9,092 bases of DNA from Firmicutes bacterium UBA993 (GTDB lineage Bacteria; Bacillota; Dethiobacteria; DTU022), in NCBI GenBank assembly GCA_002292015.1, contig DBBD01000040.1:1-9092 (forward strand). The letters run 5' to 3'. Each line of letters opens with the position of its first letter. Position 1 is the first letter of the stretch. Positions 1 to 7,400 of this stretch are shown in pieces. The notes beneath the pieces were generated by a model. That model searched no databases, was not told where the DNA came from, and was given only the letters and a program-made list of their open reading frames with translations. The translations under genes were made by a program, and so were the position numbers.

Positions 1-1
1 G

Positions 2-394
2 CCTCACGTGATCAGGGAGCTGGCAGCCAGCGCTCGATACCGTCTCCGCTCGGCCGGATTAAGGGCCAGAACAGTAAGTCTTAAGCTCCGTTTCAGCGAC
101 TTTAAAACGATTACCCGCAGCAGAACCCTGCCTGATGCAACGGACAGCGATAAAGAAATCGACAGCGTTGCCCTCGATCTGTTCAGAAGGCACAGCGGTA
201 GCGCTCCCTGGCGTCTGGTCGGGGTGAAGGTCTCCGGTTTCGACAACGGCGTGCAGCTGTCCCTGTTTTCCCCTTCTCCTGCCGATGAGAAGGAACGGCA
301 GTTGCTAAAAATAAAAGATTCCTTACAACGCAAGTTTGGCGCAGCGGTGTTGATCAGCGGTAAGCAGCTTAAGGGTCGGAAAAAGCATAGATAG
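2..394 (+). CDS. dinB: DNA polymerase IV (Y-family), C-terminal part, cut by window edge
   Basis: This is the end of a Y-family translesion DNA polymerase, which copies damaged templates in the cytoplasm. The reading frame is open from base 2, so the gene enters from the left. The 131 visible codons cover the little-finger domain, with the family pattern of basic beta strands 'RTVSLKLRFSDFKTITRSRT', then 'LVGVKVSGF', then 'QLSLF' at bases 254-268. QLSLF fits the beta-clamp-binding consensus, and here it is followed by a tail of about 40 basic and helical residues ending KGRKKHR. The palm and fingers domains, with the catalytic carboxylates, lie outside the window, so activity cannot be judged. 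The stop is TAG at 392-394. The gene converges on the aminotransferase across a 149-bp gap in which I see no clear terminator. The GTG at base 8 is an internal codon, not the start. Confidence 0.88.
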   Translation, partial: PHVIRELAASARYRLRSAGLRARTVSLKLRFSDFKTITRSRTLPDATDSDKEIDSVALDLFRRHSGSAPWRLVGVKVSGFDNGVQLSLFSPSPADEKERQLLKIKDSLQRKFGAAVLISGKQLKGRKKHR

Positions 395-543
395 ACGCTT
401 GCCTGCCCCATAGGATAGGGTTCCAACGGCCCTGGCGGAGTCAGCCTATTTACCTACCACTGCAGCTCAGTAACTGTTTGTTGAAAGATAAAATTACCGA
501 TAGTTGCATGTTTGCTGCTGCTGCTGTTGCCAGATATACTCCT

Positions 544-1935
544 TTAAGCGGTCAGCTCCCTGACCATCTCTTCTAAGATGGAGACATAGCGTCGCACATC
601 AGCCTCAGTAGTGGTGGGGCCGACCAGGGCCATTTCGTGGATCGGCGTAAGCAGGACCCCCCGGTTTGCGCAATAGAGGTGCACGAGAGCTTCAGCAGGG
701 CCGGTTAAACCTTCCTCAATTAGATCTACCGCGTTGTAATCGGCTTCGGTAAAGAGAGCTTCGCCGCCGCTTTTCGGAGGATTGGCTGTAAAACGAAATT
801 CGACCCGGCAGCCGATGCGGGCTACATACCAATCGAGGTTGTAGTTTTGAATGAGCGCGGCGATACCGGCTTCCATGATCTCCGCCAGTTTGATCATGCG
901 CGCGAAGTTTTCTTCGTTGAGGACCTTTTCTAAGGCAGTGCGTATGCCGGCAACGGCAACGGCGTTCCCGGAGAGGGTGCCGCCGAACCCGAAAAAGTTT
1001 TGCCAGGGGATGCGCTTCCCCAGCCAGGCGGCAACCGCTTCGTTGAAGCCGAGGACGGCTCCGGGGTATCCGCCGGCGATGAATTTCCCCGCCACGAAGA
1101 TATCGGGCATTAACTCTGTGCCGCCGGTAAAGCCCCGCGGTCCGGCGCACATGGTATGGGTTTCGTCGATCAGCAACAGCGTGCCGTATTTTTGCGTCAG
1201 TTCCCGCATTGCCTCCAGGTATCCCGGTTCGGGCTTGATGATACCCACGTTGGTCATGGCCGGCTCGGTGATCAGGCAGGCGATCTCTTGCGTGGCCAGG
1301 GCCTCTTCTAAGGCGGTAACATCGTTGAATTCGATCATGCGCGTTGTTTCAGACGGATCTTTCGTGATCGGACCCAGCATGCCGGGGTAATGCATCAGCG
1401 TGCCGCCCACCATAAAGCAGAGGGTTTCGTCCACTGAGCCGTGATAGGTGGCGTTCATGGCCAGGGTTAAGCGGCGGCCGGTATATTCCCGCGCTGCTTT
1501 TAAGGCAAACCGGTTGGCATCGCTGGCAGACATCAGGATTTGCCAGTAGGGCAGCTTAAAGCGGCGCTCCAGCTCCTGTCCCACCCAGATACAATCCTCC
1601 GTGGGCAGCAAGGTGGTGGTGCCTTTGGTTTGCATTTGCTCGTGAATAGCTTCAACGATCGCCGGGTTGGCGTGTCCGCAGAGGCCGCCGGTGTCGCCAA
1701 GACAAAGGTCAAGGTAGTGGTGGCCGTCTACATCGGTGATCGAAACCCCTTCGGCCTTGTCGACAAACAGAGGGAACCCGCCGGACCAGATGCGCATCCA
1801 TGACATCGGCACTCCCGACAAAAAATTCTTGCCGGCTTGCTCGAAAAGATCCTTCGAACGGGGGTGCTCCGCCGCGTAACGCTCTTCTTCTCGCGCTAAT
1901 AACTCTTTGACTCGTGCAAGCGTAATAACAGGCAT
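544..1935 (-). CDS. Class-III PLP-dependent aminotransferase (glutamate-1-semialdehyde aminomutase-like)
   Basis: This 463-residue cytosolic fold-type I PLP enzyme belongs to the class-III aminotransferases, close in layout to glutamate-1-semialdehyde aminomutase but about 30 residues longer. Visible landmarks are YHG at 164-166 (cofactor stacking), LLLIDETHT around D257 (the Asp pairing with the pyridine nitrogen), VAGKFIAGGYP with the likely Schiff-base lysine K284, and GGTLSGN around T320 (phosphate contact from the other subunit). The phosphate-loop SGTEA of the aminomutase is replaced by SASDAN at 136-141. Relatives are often auto-named 'aspartate aminotransferase family'; I cannot assign a substrate. 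It is probably not HemL, given the changed loop and no heme genes nearby. The ATG start is set by a GGGAGG site at 1944-1949, 8 nt upstream. It is the only gene in its transcription unit unless read through from the upstream sensor gene 207 bp away. Confidence 0.9.
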   Translation of the reverse strand: MPVITLARVKELLAREEERYAAEHPRSKDLFEQAGKNFLSGVPMSWMRIWSGGFPLFVDKAEGVSITDVDGHHYLDLCLGDTGGLCGHANPAIVEAIHEQMQTKGTTTLLPTEDCIWVGQELERRFKLPYWQILMSASDANRFALKAAREYTGRRLTLAMNATYHGSVDETLCFMVGGTLMHYPGMLGPITKDPSETTRMIEFNDVTALEEALATQEIACLITEPAMTNVGIIKPEPGYLEAMRELTQKYGTLLLIDETHTMCAGPRGFTGGTELMPDIFVAGKFIAGGYPGAVLGFNEAVAAWLGKRIPWQNFFGFGGTLSGNAVAVAGIRTALEKVLNEENFARMIKLAEIMEAGIAALIQNYNLDWYVARIGCRVEFRFTANPPKSGGEALFTEADYNAVDLIEEGLTGPAEALVHLYCANRGVLLTPIHEMALVGPTTTEADVRRYVSILEEMVRELTA

Positions 1936-1943
1936 TTTTTTAG

Positions 1944-1949
1944 CCTCCC
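1944..1949 (-). promoter_or_regulatory. Shine-Dalgarno site of the aminotransferase gene
   Basis: The minus strand reads AGGGAGGC followed by an A-rich spacer to the ATG at 1935. Spacing is 8 nt, which fixes this start. Confidence 0.75.
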
Positions 1950-1997
1950 TTTTTATTTCCGGTAAAGATAATGCGGCCCAGGCACCGCCCGGTATTT

Positions 1998-2003
1998 ATT
2001 ATA
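1998..2003 (-). promoter_or_regulatory. Candidate -10 box upstream of the aminotransferase gene
   Basis: The minus strand carries a perfect TATAAT at 2003-1998, about 62 nt before the ATG. The hexamer 17 nt further upstream is AAAAAT, a poor -35, and no TG precedes the box. This is a plausible but weak sigma-A promoter. The rest of the 1936-2142 gap shows no gene and no clear terminator for the upstream sensor gene. Confidence 0.35.
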
Positions 2004-2142
2004 AGCTTCTTCAGCAAAGCATTTTTCCGCTCAAAGGCCCCTGGATCGATCATTTACTGAAGCCGCTCCGGCAATACGGTAAAAGACAATATATTTTTCA
2101 GCACTCCTTATTATCAAACCACTAAACATACAAGCCATGTTG

Positions 2143-5100
2143 TTAATCCCTTCCGGCGACTTTTAAGAATACTTCAACTAAATAAGGATCAAATTGACTG
2201 CCGCTGCAGCGTTTAATCTCTTCTATCGCCTCATCGGTAGTTTTGACATGGTTGTAAGGCCTTTTGTTGGTCATGGCATCGAAAGCATCAACTATTGAAA
2301 GAATCCGGCACTCAACGGGAATCTCTTCTCCCTCAAGGCCCAGCGGGTAACCACTGCCGTTCCAGTGCTCGTGATGTTTCAAAATCAGCGTTGCAACACC
2401 AACCAGGTCGGGTGATGCAGAGGCAATCCGATATCCTTTCTCAGAATGTCCGCGCATGATCTCCCACTCATCATCAGTTAATGGTCCGGGTTTATAAAGT
2501 ATACGGTCAGGAATTCCGACTTTACCCAGATCATGGACCTGCGCCAGCAGGGCAAGATCTGCCAGCTTATGGGAAGACAGTCCTGCTTCCTCACCGACTG
2601 CCCGGCATAGTTCTTGCAACCTCACGGCGTGACCCTCCGTAAGATAATCGCGTTCTGCCAGTGCCGCCAGCAGGCCCTGCACAATTTTACTACGGCTGCT
2701 GCTACTCCGGGAAAGCTTATCACGGTACATTCCGTCATCCGCTTGTTTAAAAACTTCCCTCAAATGAATATCTGTATCCTCAGCCGTTGCTATGCCGATT
2801 GAAATGCCGACTGGGATTTCAACCTCATCCTGATTATATTGGTTGATTATTTCCCGGATTCGCTTGACTATATTTTCACCCGTCGCCCTGTCGGTTCGCT
2901 GCAAAATGGCGGAAAATTCATCGCCACCAATACGGGCCAGTAGGTCGTAGGAACGCAGTGCCTCTTTAATCAGCATCGCACAGTTGCAGAGCAGCTGATC
3001 GCCTTTGTCGTGGCCCAGGGTGTCATTGATCAACTTTAAACCATCTAAGTCAGCAGAAATAATGCTGATCGGGTATTCGCGGCTGCCTTCCAGACGTTTC
3101 AGCTCAGACTCGTAATAAGCCCGGTTATAGATGCCGGTGAGTTGATCATGCAAACTTAGATATTCAAGTTGTCGTTCGTATTCGATCCTGCTTGTAACAT
3201 CTTTACCAATCCCCTTAAATCCTAAGACCTTTCCGTTTATATCTTTTCTCAGCGCAATGGATATTTCTCCAAAAGCTAATGACCCATCCTTCTTTATCAT
3301 TTCCAGAACCAGCTCTTTTTCCGGCAGTCCTGTTTTATAAACCCGGTTAAACGTGGCAAACGCCAGCTCCGGATTTTTGTAAAGTTTAAAATAGCTGAGC
3401 TTGAGAAACTCATCCTGGCTATAGCCTCCGAGTAGACGGCCGGCGGCTTCATTGCAAAAAGTAAAATTACCTTCTAAATCTGTCTCATAATAGCCTTCTT
3501 CCATGGTAACCAGTATGTCGCGGTAGCGCTCCTCCGATTCCTTTAAAGCTTCCTGGGCTTCAGCTTTAGCCAGTGATTCAGAAATTATTTCTGCAACAAC
3601 CTTGATCATCGAAATCTGTTGTTCACTCCAGCTTTTTTTCGCTTTAACAGCATCAAAGCCAAAAAAAGCAAATACTTCTCCATACTTGATCATCGGAATC
3701 GTGATCATCGAACGGATTGCCTCAATTTTAAAATCAGCTTTATCCACGGTAGCTTCAGGCGGCAATTGATCAACATCCGGCACATATACATAATCCCTGC
3801 TGAGTATTTGTTCGGCCCACCAGGGAGTATTCGATACCGGCATCTCCCGGTTCCTTTCCTGTACCGAAAAAACACCTTCGGCGCACCATTCGTAGGGGTT
3901 TATAATATATTGCCGATCAGGAGTAAAACGCATCAGGTAGCTGCGATCTGCTTCGAAAAACTCCCCGCTGAGCTGTAGTGTCCGGTTGATAGCCTGATCA
4001 ATATCCTCTGAAGGTGTGTTTACAAACAGTGAAGATATCTCTGCCAGTAATGTCTCATAGCGTAGCTGATATTTAATAGCTTCTTCAGCATTATGGCGCT
4101 CGTTAATATCTCTGACAATTGAGATCACCTCGTCTTTACCGGTTGCTATCAGGCGGGCCTCAAAAAAGCCAGCGGCCGCTTCAGTTTCATAGCTATATTC
4201 CAGGAGTTGTACTTCGCCCGTTTTTAGGGCGGCTTCGATGCCATTCATCAACAGACTGGCCAATTCAGGAGCAAAAACGTCGGTTATATTAGAGCCAATC
4301 AATCTCTTTTCGCGGTGTAACTGCCTTGCTTTTTTCGTAAGCTGCGATTCCTCCTTAACCTGCGCATCGATATAATAGCCGTCGCGACTATACCTAAAGA
4401 GTTTATCGGGCATCGCCTCTATCATCGCCCTGTTGCGGGACTCGCTTTCCCGCAGTCTTTGCTCAGCCAGAAGATCTTCCGTAATATCTTCTCCAACTGC
4501 AAAATATTCTTTAATGGTATTGTCCGGATTAAAAACAGCCCGGTTCTTCCATCTATATAGACGTCCCTTGTTGTTGTGTTCGAAGGTTACGATCGGGTTG
4601 TCAGGCGTAAGAGATTTAAAGCTTTTTTCCACTTCCGCACGATACTCTTTAGGAATCAGGTCATAAAAAATCCGGCCATCAATCTGCTCAAATGATTGGC
4701 CGATGATAGTCCGGAAAGTTTCATTAATATAAGTGACTTTGCCTGCGGGAGAAATACGGGCCACCAGGATCGGTATATCTTCAGCGAGGGCCCGATACCA
4801 GTCGCGGTTTTGCCAGATAATCTCTTCTGCTTTTTTTTGCATGCTGATATCGCGGACAGCTGCAATCAGGTATTTTTCGCCCCCGATTTCTATTCCGCTT
4901 AACTTTACTTCACTGTCAAGCCGGTACCCGTTGCGGTGTTGATGCTGCCAGTAAAAAGTCTGGGGGTTCCCTTTAATCGCTTCGTTTAAATATAGTTCAG
5001 CCGCTTCAGATGTTTTCCGCCCATCCGGCTGAACCGGAGGAGAAAAGTCAACCGGTGAACAACCGATAAGTTCGTCCCGGGAATAACCCCAGTAGCGGCA

Positions 5101-6144
5101 GGCTTCTTCATTACAGTCTACAAAAGTTTTCTGCATGATAAAAAGTGGATCAGCTGAACCATGAAATATAGACCTGTATTTGTTTTCACTCTCGTCTCTT
5201 ATGCGTTCAGCCTCAAAGCGGTTTGAAGCTTCAATCGCCTGTGCGGTTATCACCGCGACAGTGCTGGCAAACAATTCATCATCAACGTGCCAGCGTCTGT
5301 ACTCACCCACGCTCTCAAAACTGAATAGCCCGATCAACTTACCTTCGATGAAAATGCCGGCGTCAAGCATTGATCTGACATCCAACGGATCCAGATAGGT
5401 GGCGGCAAGTTGTATGGTACGCGAATCGTCATTGGCATTATGGACATAAACCCGGCCATTATTCTTAATTGCATTAATATAATCATGGTAATCTGCGGTT
5501 TTTAAAACCATGCCGCGGCTGTGACTGTTCTTGCTCAGCTCGTAAAGGTCCAGGCACTTTAGTTGAGCTTCATCATCTGATAAAAGCCAAATACTGGTTC
5601 TCTCAGCCTGAACGGTTCTGGAGGAGATTTCGGTCAGAGCCTTTGCCTTCTGCAGAAGATTATCGGATTCCAGGGTTGTTTCAGTCAACAACCTGACCAA
5701 GGCCGTTCTCTGCCTTACAGCTCTCAGCCCGCTTTCCCGTGCCGCTTTTTCCTGCTCTTTCTCCTTGGTTATATCCCTGACCAGCTCAACAACCCCGGTA
5801 ACTGCACCTTCTTCGTCTTTGATCGGGTAAGCACGCAGCTCCAGCCAGCCTACCTGCCGCTTTTCCCGGGTCAGCGGCACCTCTTTACTAACCATTTCTC
5901 CGATCTTGATTGACTCAAGCGCTGGACAGTCCTTGACAGGCTGGTTTAGCAGACTGCAAACCTCATAGCATTTCTTCCCAGTTAAAGGCGTGGAAAAGCA
6001 TTGTAACTGCTTCAGCACCCTGTTGATCCTTAAGATGCTCAAATCCCTGTCCATGATGCTGATTCCGTCCGGAACGGCATCAAGAAAGCCCTGAAACAGC
6101 TGCTCAACGGTTAAACCACGGCTATCGTACGGTTTAGCCACCAT
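2143..6144 (-). CDS. Multi-PAS/GAF bifunctional c-di-GMP enzyme (GGDEF + HD-GYP)
   Basis: This 1333-residue soluble sensor protein has no membrane segment. Approximate domain order is PAS 15-130, GAF 150-305, PAS 322-437, PAS 445-560, PAS 572-690, GAF 697-860, PAS 868-988, GGDEF 990-1150, HD-GYP 1150-1330. The cyclase half has GGDEF intact at 1073-1077, with an RSYD inhibitory site five residues before it, and guanine-contact residues N1040 and D1049 (in NDTLGHDKGD). The retained Asp argues for c-di-GMP rather than the cGAMP-making subclass. The phosphodiesterase half has HD at 1204-1205 (HDLGKVGIPD) and HHEHWNGSGYP ending at 1267. It should therefore both make and hydrolyse c-di-GMP, with signals from seven sensor domains setting the balance; the ligands are unknown. 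The ATG at 6144 is preceded by a perfect AGGAGG at 5 nt. An in-frame TTG seven codons upstream lacks such a site. Confidence 0.93.
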   Translation of the reverse strand: MVAKPYDSRGLTVEQLFQGFLDAVPDGISIMDRDLSILRINRVLKQLQCFSTPLTGKKCYEVCSLLNQPVKDCPALESIKIGEMVSKEVPLTREKRQVGWLELRAYPIKDEEGAVTGVVELVRDITKEKEQEKAARESGLRAVRQRTALVRLLTETTLESDNLLQKAKALTEISSRTVQAERTSIWLLSDDEAQLKCLDLYELSKNSHSRGMVLKTADYHDYINAIKNNGRVYVHNANDDSRTIQLAATYLDPLDVRSMLDAGIFIEGKLIGLFSFESVGEYRRWHVDDELFASTVAVITAQAIEASNRFEAERIRDESENKYRSIFHGSADPLFIMQKTFVDCNEEACRYWGYSRDELIGCSPVDFSPPVQPDGRKTSEAAELYLNEAIKGNPQTFYWQHQHRNGYRLDSEVKLSGIEIGGEKYLIAAVRDISMQKKAEEIIWQNRDWYRALAEDIPILVARISPAGKVTYINETFRTIIGQSFEQIDGRIFYDLIPKEYRAEVEKSFKSLTPDNPIVTFEHNNKGRLYRWKNRAVFNPDNTIKEYFAVGEDITEDLLAEQRLRESESRNRAMIEAMPDKLFRYSRDGYYIDAQVKEESQLTKKARQLHREKRLIGSNITDVFAPELASLLMNGIEAALKTGEVQLLEYSYETEAAAGFFEARLIATGKDEVISIVRDINERHNAEEAIKYQLRYETLLAEISSLFVNTPSEDIDQAINRTLQLSGEFFEADRSYLMRFTPDRQYIINPYEWCAEGVFSVQERNREMPVSNTPWWAEQILSRDYVYVPDVDQLPPEATVDKADFKIEAIRSMITIPMIKYGEVFAFFGFDAVKAKKSWSEQQISMIKVVAEIISESLAKAEAQEALKESEERYRDILVTMEEGYYETDLEGNFTFCNEAAGRLLGGYSQDEFLKLSYFKLYKNPELAFATFNRVYKTGLPEKELVLEMIKKDGSLAFGEISIALRKDINGKVLGFKGIGKDVTSRIEYERQLEYLSLHDQLTGIYNRAYYESELKRLEGSREYPISIISADLDGLKLINDTLGHDKGDQLLCNCAMLIKEALRSYDLLARIGGDEFSAILQRTDRATGENIVKRIREIINQYNQDEVEIPVGISIGIATAEDTDIHLREVFKQADDGMYRDKLSRSSSSRSKIVQGLLAALAERDYLTEGHAVRLQELCRAVGEEAGLSSHKLADLALLAQVHDLGKVGIPDRILYKPGPLTDDEWEIMRGHSEKGYRIASASPDLVGVATLILKHHEHWNGSGYPLGLEGEEIPVECRILSIVDAFDAMTNKRPYNHVKTTDEAIEEIKRCSGSQFDPYLVEVFLKVAGRD

Positions 6145-6149
6145 TTGGT

Positions 6150-6155
6150 CCTCCT
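6150..6155 (-). promoter_or_regulatory. Shine-Dalgarno site fixing the start of the c-di-GMP enzyme
   Basis: The minus strand reads AGGAGG, then ACCAA, then ATG at 6144. This chooses the ATG over the in-frame TTG at 6165, which lies upstream of the ribosome binding site itself. Confidence 0.8.
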
Positions 6156-6182
6156 GCGCATACAACCATATATTTCATGAAA

Positions 6183-6353
6183 CCTGTTATCTCGCCAGGT
6201 TAGCTTCTACTGCCTGGTTTTCTTGATCAGCCAGGCCATATTTTCACCCAGTTCTCTCATAGTCTGGATGTCTTCAGCATCGGATTCCACATCGCCGATA
6301 TCCCTGCCGATGCCCAGGTTCCAGTAGTTTGACCCGGGAACCACCATGCTGCT
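6183..6353 (-). pseudogene. Truncated copy of the 3' end of the flavodoxin-fold gene
   Basis: These 171 bases match 7670-7840 at 170 positions in the same orientation. They hold the last 48 codons of the flavoprotein gene, from the Ser-Ser-Met before VVPGSNYW to the stop (6207-6209), plus 24 bases after the stop. The one difference is at 6271 (T; C at 7758) and would change Gly168 of the intact protein to Asp. On the 5' side the match stops sharply at 6353; the same frame runs into a TAG at 6375-6377, so no start or N-terminal part is present. The right-hand end of the match stops 27 bp short of the Shine-Dalgarno of the c-di-GMP enzyme gene. Confidence 0.9.
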
Positions 6354-6499
6354 GATTGTGAACTCAGCATTAATCTATTGGGTAATCACCTCGCAAATGT
6401 CAGGCGTTCACATCAGCGCATGCGATTAATCAAGTAATCTTTTTCCGTCCCATCTATTTTTCATTTGAACTATTTAATTTCAGTATAATATTAAACAAG

Positions 6500-6518
6500 A
6501 GGCCTGTTCAGCAGACCT
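6500..6518 (-). terminator. Possible terminator downstream of vapBC
   Basis: On the minus strand, 13 nt after the vapC stop, AGGTCTG and CAGGCCT form a 7-bp stem (one U-G pair in RNA) around a CTGAA loop. It is followed by CTTGTTTAATATT. The U tract is weak, so this is a modest candidate. Confidence 0.4.
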
Positions 6519-6531
6519 TCTCCTGCCAGTT

Positions 6532-6948
6532 TCAAGCTGGCTCAGTACGGATCTTTAAATTTCGGGCTGTTTTAGCCAAAGTGCGGTCAATTGTCCACAG
6601 CAGTTTTGTCTTCCCCAAGGCTACCGCAAGGTAGGCGGCATCATAAACAGACAGGTCATGATCAAGTGCTATCTGTAGGCATTTTGCCGGATCGGGCATC
6701 AACAGGGTAAAATTAAAATCAAGGATTGCCTCCAGAGCCTGCTCCGCCGTTGCCCTGCTAATTCTTTTCCTTCGCCTTGCTGCCCACAGTGCATTTCCAA
6801 TTTCAAAGTAAAAAAGTGGAGGCACGAACAGCTCGAACCCCGGTATCTCAGCTGCGCGGTCTCGCAAGGGCAGGGTTAGATTAGAATCCTCGCCGGGAAG
6901 AACCCAGCTCAGGGCTACAGATGCATCCAAAACTGCCTGGTTTCTCAA
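6532..6948 (-). CDS. vapC: PIN-domain toxin of a VapBC-type toxin-antitoxin pair
   Basis: This 138-residue PIN-domain protein is the normal size for VapC toxins, which are metal-dependent RNases usually cutting tRNA or rRNA until bound by the antitoxin. The four expected acidic positions are visible: D8 (VLDASVALSW), E49 (YFEIGNALW), D103 (SVYDAAYLAVA) and D121 (WTIDRTLAKTA), so the active site appears complete. The start is TTG at 6948. An in-frame TGA at 6961-6963 excludes anything further upstream, and a later start would remove D8. The TTG overlaps the vapB stop by 4 nt (TTGA), and GAGGGG upstream supplies a ribosome site, so translation is probably coupled to that of the antitoxin. The RNA target cannot be told from sequence. 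Confidence 0.9.
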   Translation of the reverse strand: MRNQAVLDASVALSWVLPGEDSNLTLPLRDRAAEIPGFELFVPPLFYFEIGNALWAARRRKRISRATAEQALEAILDFNFTLLMPDPAKCLQIALDHDLSVYDAAYLAVALGKTKLLWTIDRTLAKTARNLKIRTEPA

Positions 6949-7181
6949 TAGCGCTGCCCCTCATTTTGCATTTCCAGAATCTCTTCGGTCGAAAAATAGC
7001 TTTCCTGTGCTTCCCTGATTTGATCCATCCTTGCCCTTGCCGGCTTCCGGGCTGATAGATGCAGGCTCTGCATGGCAGCATCCAGCATTAACCGGGACAA
7101 GGTTATACCCTGCCGGGCCGCGGCGATTTTCAAAACCCGGTGTTGTTCTTTGTCGACATAAACCGATATTTTTTCAGTCAT
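6945..7181 (-). CDS. vapB: Ribbon-helix-helix antitoxin of the VapBC pair
   Basis: This small 78-residue protein begins MTEKISVYVDKEQHRVLKIA, a beta strand followed by helices typical of ribbon-helix-helix (CopG/Arc-type) DNA-binding antitoxins. The N-terminal half should dimerise and bind the operator at 7206-7225. The polar C-terminal tail (about 50-78, with YFSTEEILEMQNEG) is the usual toxin-neutralising arm. The ATG at 7181 is preferred because GAGGTG (7188-7193) lies 6 nt upstream; the in-frame GTG at 7190 would lie inside that site. The gene overlaps vapC by 4 nt and is first in the operon, the normal antitoxin-first order. Autorepression by the VapBC complex is expected from the operator position. 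The family name is confident; pairing with vapC rests on context. Confidence 0.88.
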   Translation of the reverse strand: MTEKISVYVDKEQHRVLKIAAARQGITLSRLMLDAAMQSLHLSARKPARARMDQIREAQESYFSTEEILEMQNEGQRY

Positions 7182-7187
7182 CACTCC

Positions 7188-7193
7188 CACCTC
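7188..7193 (-). promoter_or_regulatory. Shine-Dalgarno site of vapB
   Basis: The minus strand reads GAGGTG, then GGAGTG, then ATG at 7181. If transcription begins about 7 nt after the -10 box, this site sits at the very 5' end of a leader of roughly a dozen bases. Confidence 0.55.
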
Positions 7194-7199
7194 ACAACC

Positions 7200-7228
7200 A
7201 TGTTAACTCTTTAACGCTAAAGAGTCAA
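7200..7228 (-). promoter_or_regulatory. vapBC promoter
   Basis: On the minus strand TTGACT (7228-7223) and TAACAT (7205-7200) are separated by exactly 17 bp, a good sigma-A match (five of six and four of six). It lies just upstream of the vapB ribosome site and encloses the inverted repeat described separately. Confidence 0.65.
7206..7225. promoter_or_regulatory. Inverted-repeat operator within the vapBC promoter
   Basis: ACTCTTTA (7206-7213) and TAAAGAGT (7218-7225) are perfect 8-bp inverted arms around ACGC. The repeat fills the whole 17-bp spacer and reaches three bases into the -35 box. This is where an autorepressing ribbon-helix-helix antitoxin would block RNA polymerase. That VapB is the ligand is inference. 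Confidence 0.65.
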
Positions 7229-7400
7229 GCTTTCTAGGGCTGCTTCTGCTCTGTGCGTTTCGTGAAATGATTGTGTTTCGCAATATATTTGCATATATTA
7301 GATCCGGAAGGAGGCGTTCCGGGAGGTTATTTAAGGTAATGGGTTTTTGCGACAGTTGGCTCGCATGGCGGTTGATGAAGAGATAGGTGTTGTTAATTGT
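7229..7400. other. Non-coding stretch upstream of vapBC with two inverted repeats
   Basis: No reading frame here has a coding appearance. Two short perfect inverted repeats are visible: AATATAT and ATATATT around TTGC (7282-7299), and CCGGAA and TTCCGG around GGAGGCG (7304-7322). A 15-codon frame starting with ATG at 7339 follows a GGGAGG, but is too short to support. The role is unknown; this may be spacer brought in with vapBC. Confidence 0.4.

Noticed and set aside
4..426. Long open frame on the minus strand opposite dinB
   Set aside because: The plus-strand frame matches the polymerase little-finger domain with QLSLF; the minus frame is low-complexity (Ser/Leu/Arg-rich) and is a shadow.
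519..533. CTG triplet repeat after the aminotransferase gene
   Set aside because: Only four to five units, in a non-coding gap; no sign of a functional or unstable repeat.
716..1803. Several open frames overlapping the aminotransferase, on both strands
   Set aside because: The aminotransferase frame holds every family motif; the others are out-of-frame or antisense readings of a GC-rich gene.
6145..6165. TTG start for the c-di-GMP enzyme
   Set aside because: The perfect AGGAGG lies downstream of this TTG and 5 nt before an ATG, so the ATG is used.
6484..6489. Plus-strand TATAAT downstream of vapC
   Set aside because: No acceptable -35 at 16-18 bp and no plus-strand gene follows; expected by chance in an AT-rich spacer.
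7182..7190. GTG start for vapB, three codons upstream
   Set aside because: It falls inside the GAGGTG ribosome site and would leave almost no leader after the predicted promoter.
7258..7267. TTTCGTGAAA resembling the TTTCATGAAA palindrome at 6173-6182
   Set aside because: A short AT-rich palindrome with one difference; two occurrences are not enough to claim a shared binding site.
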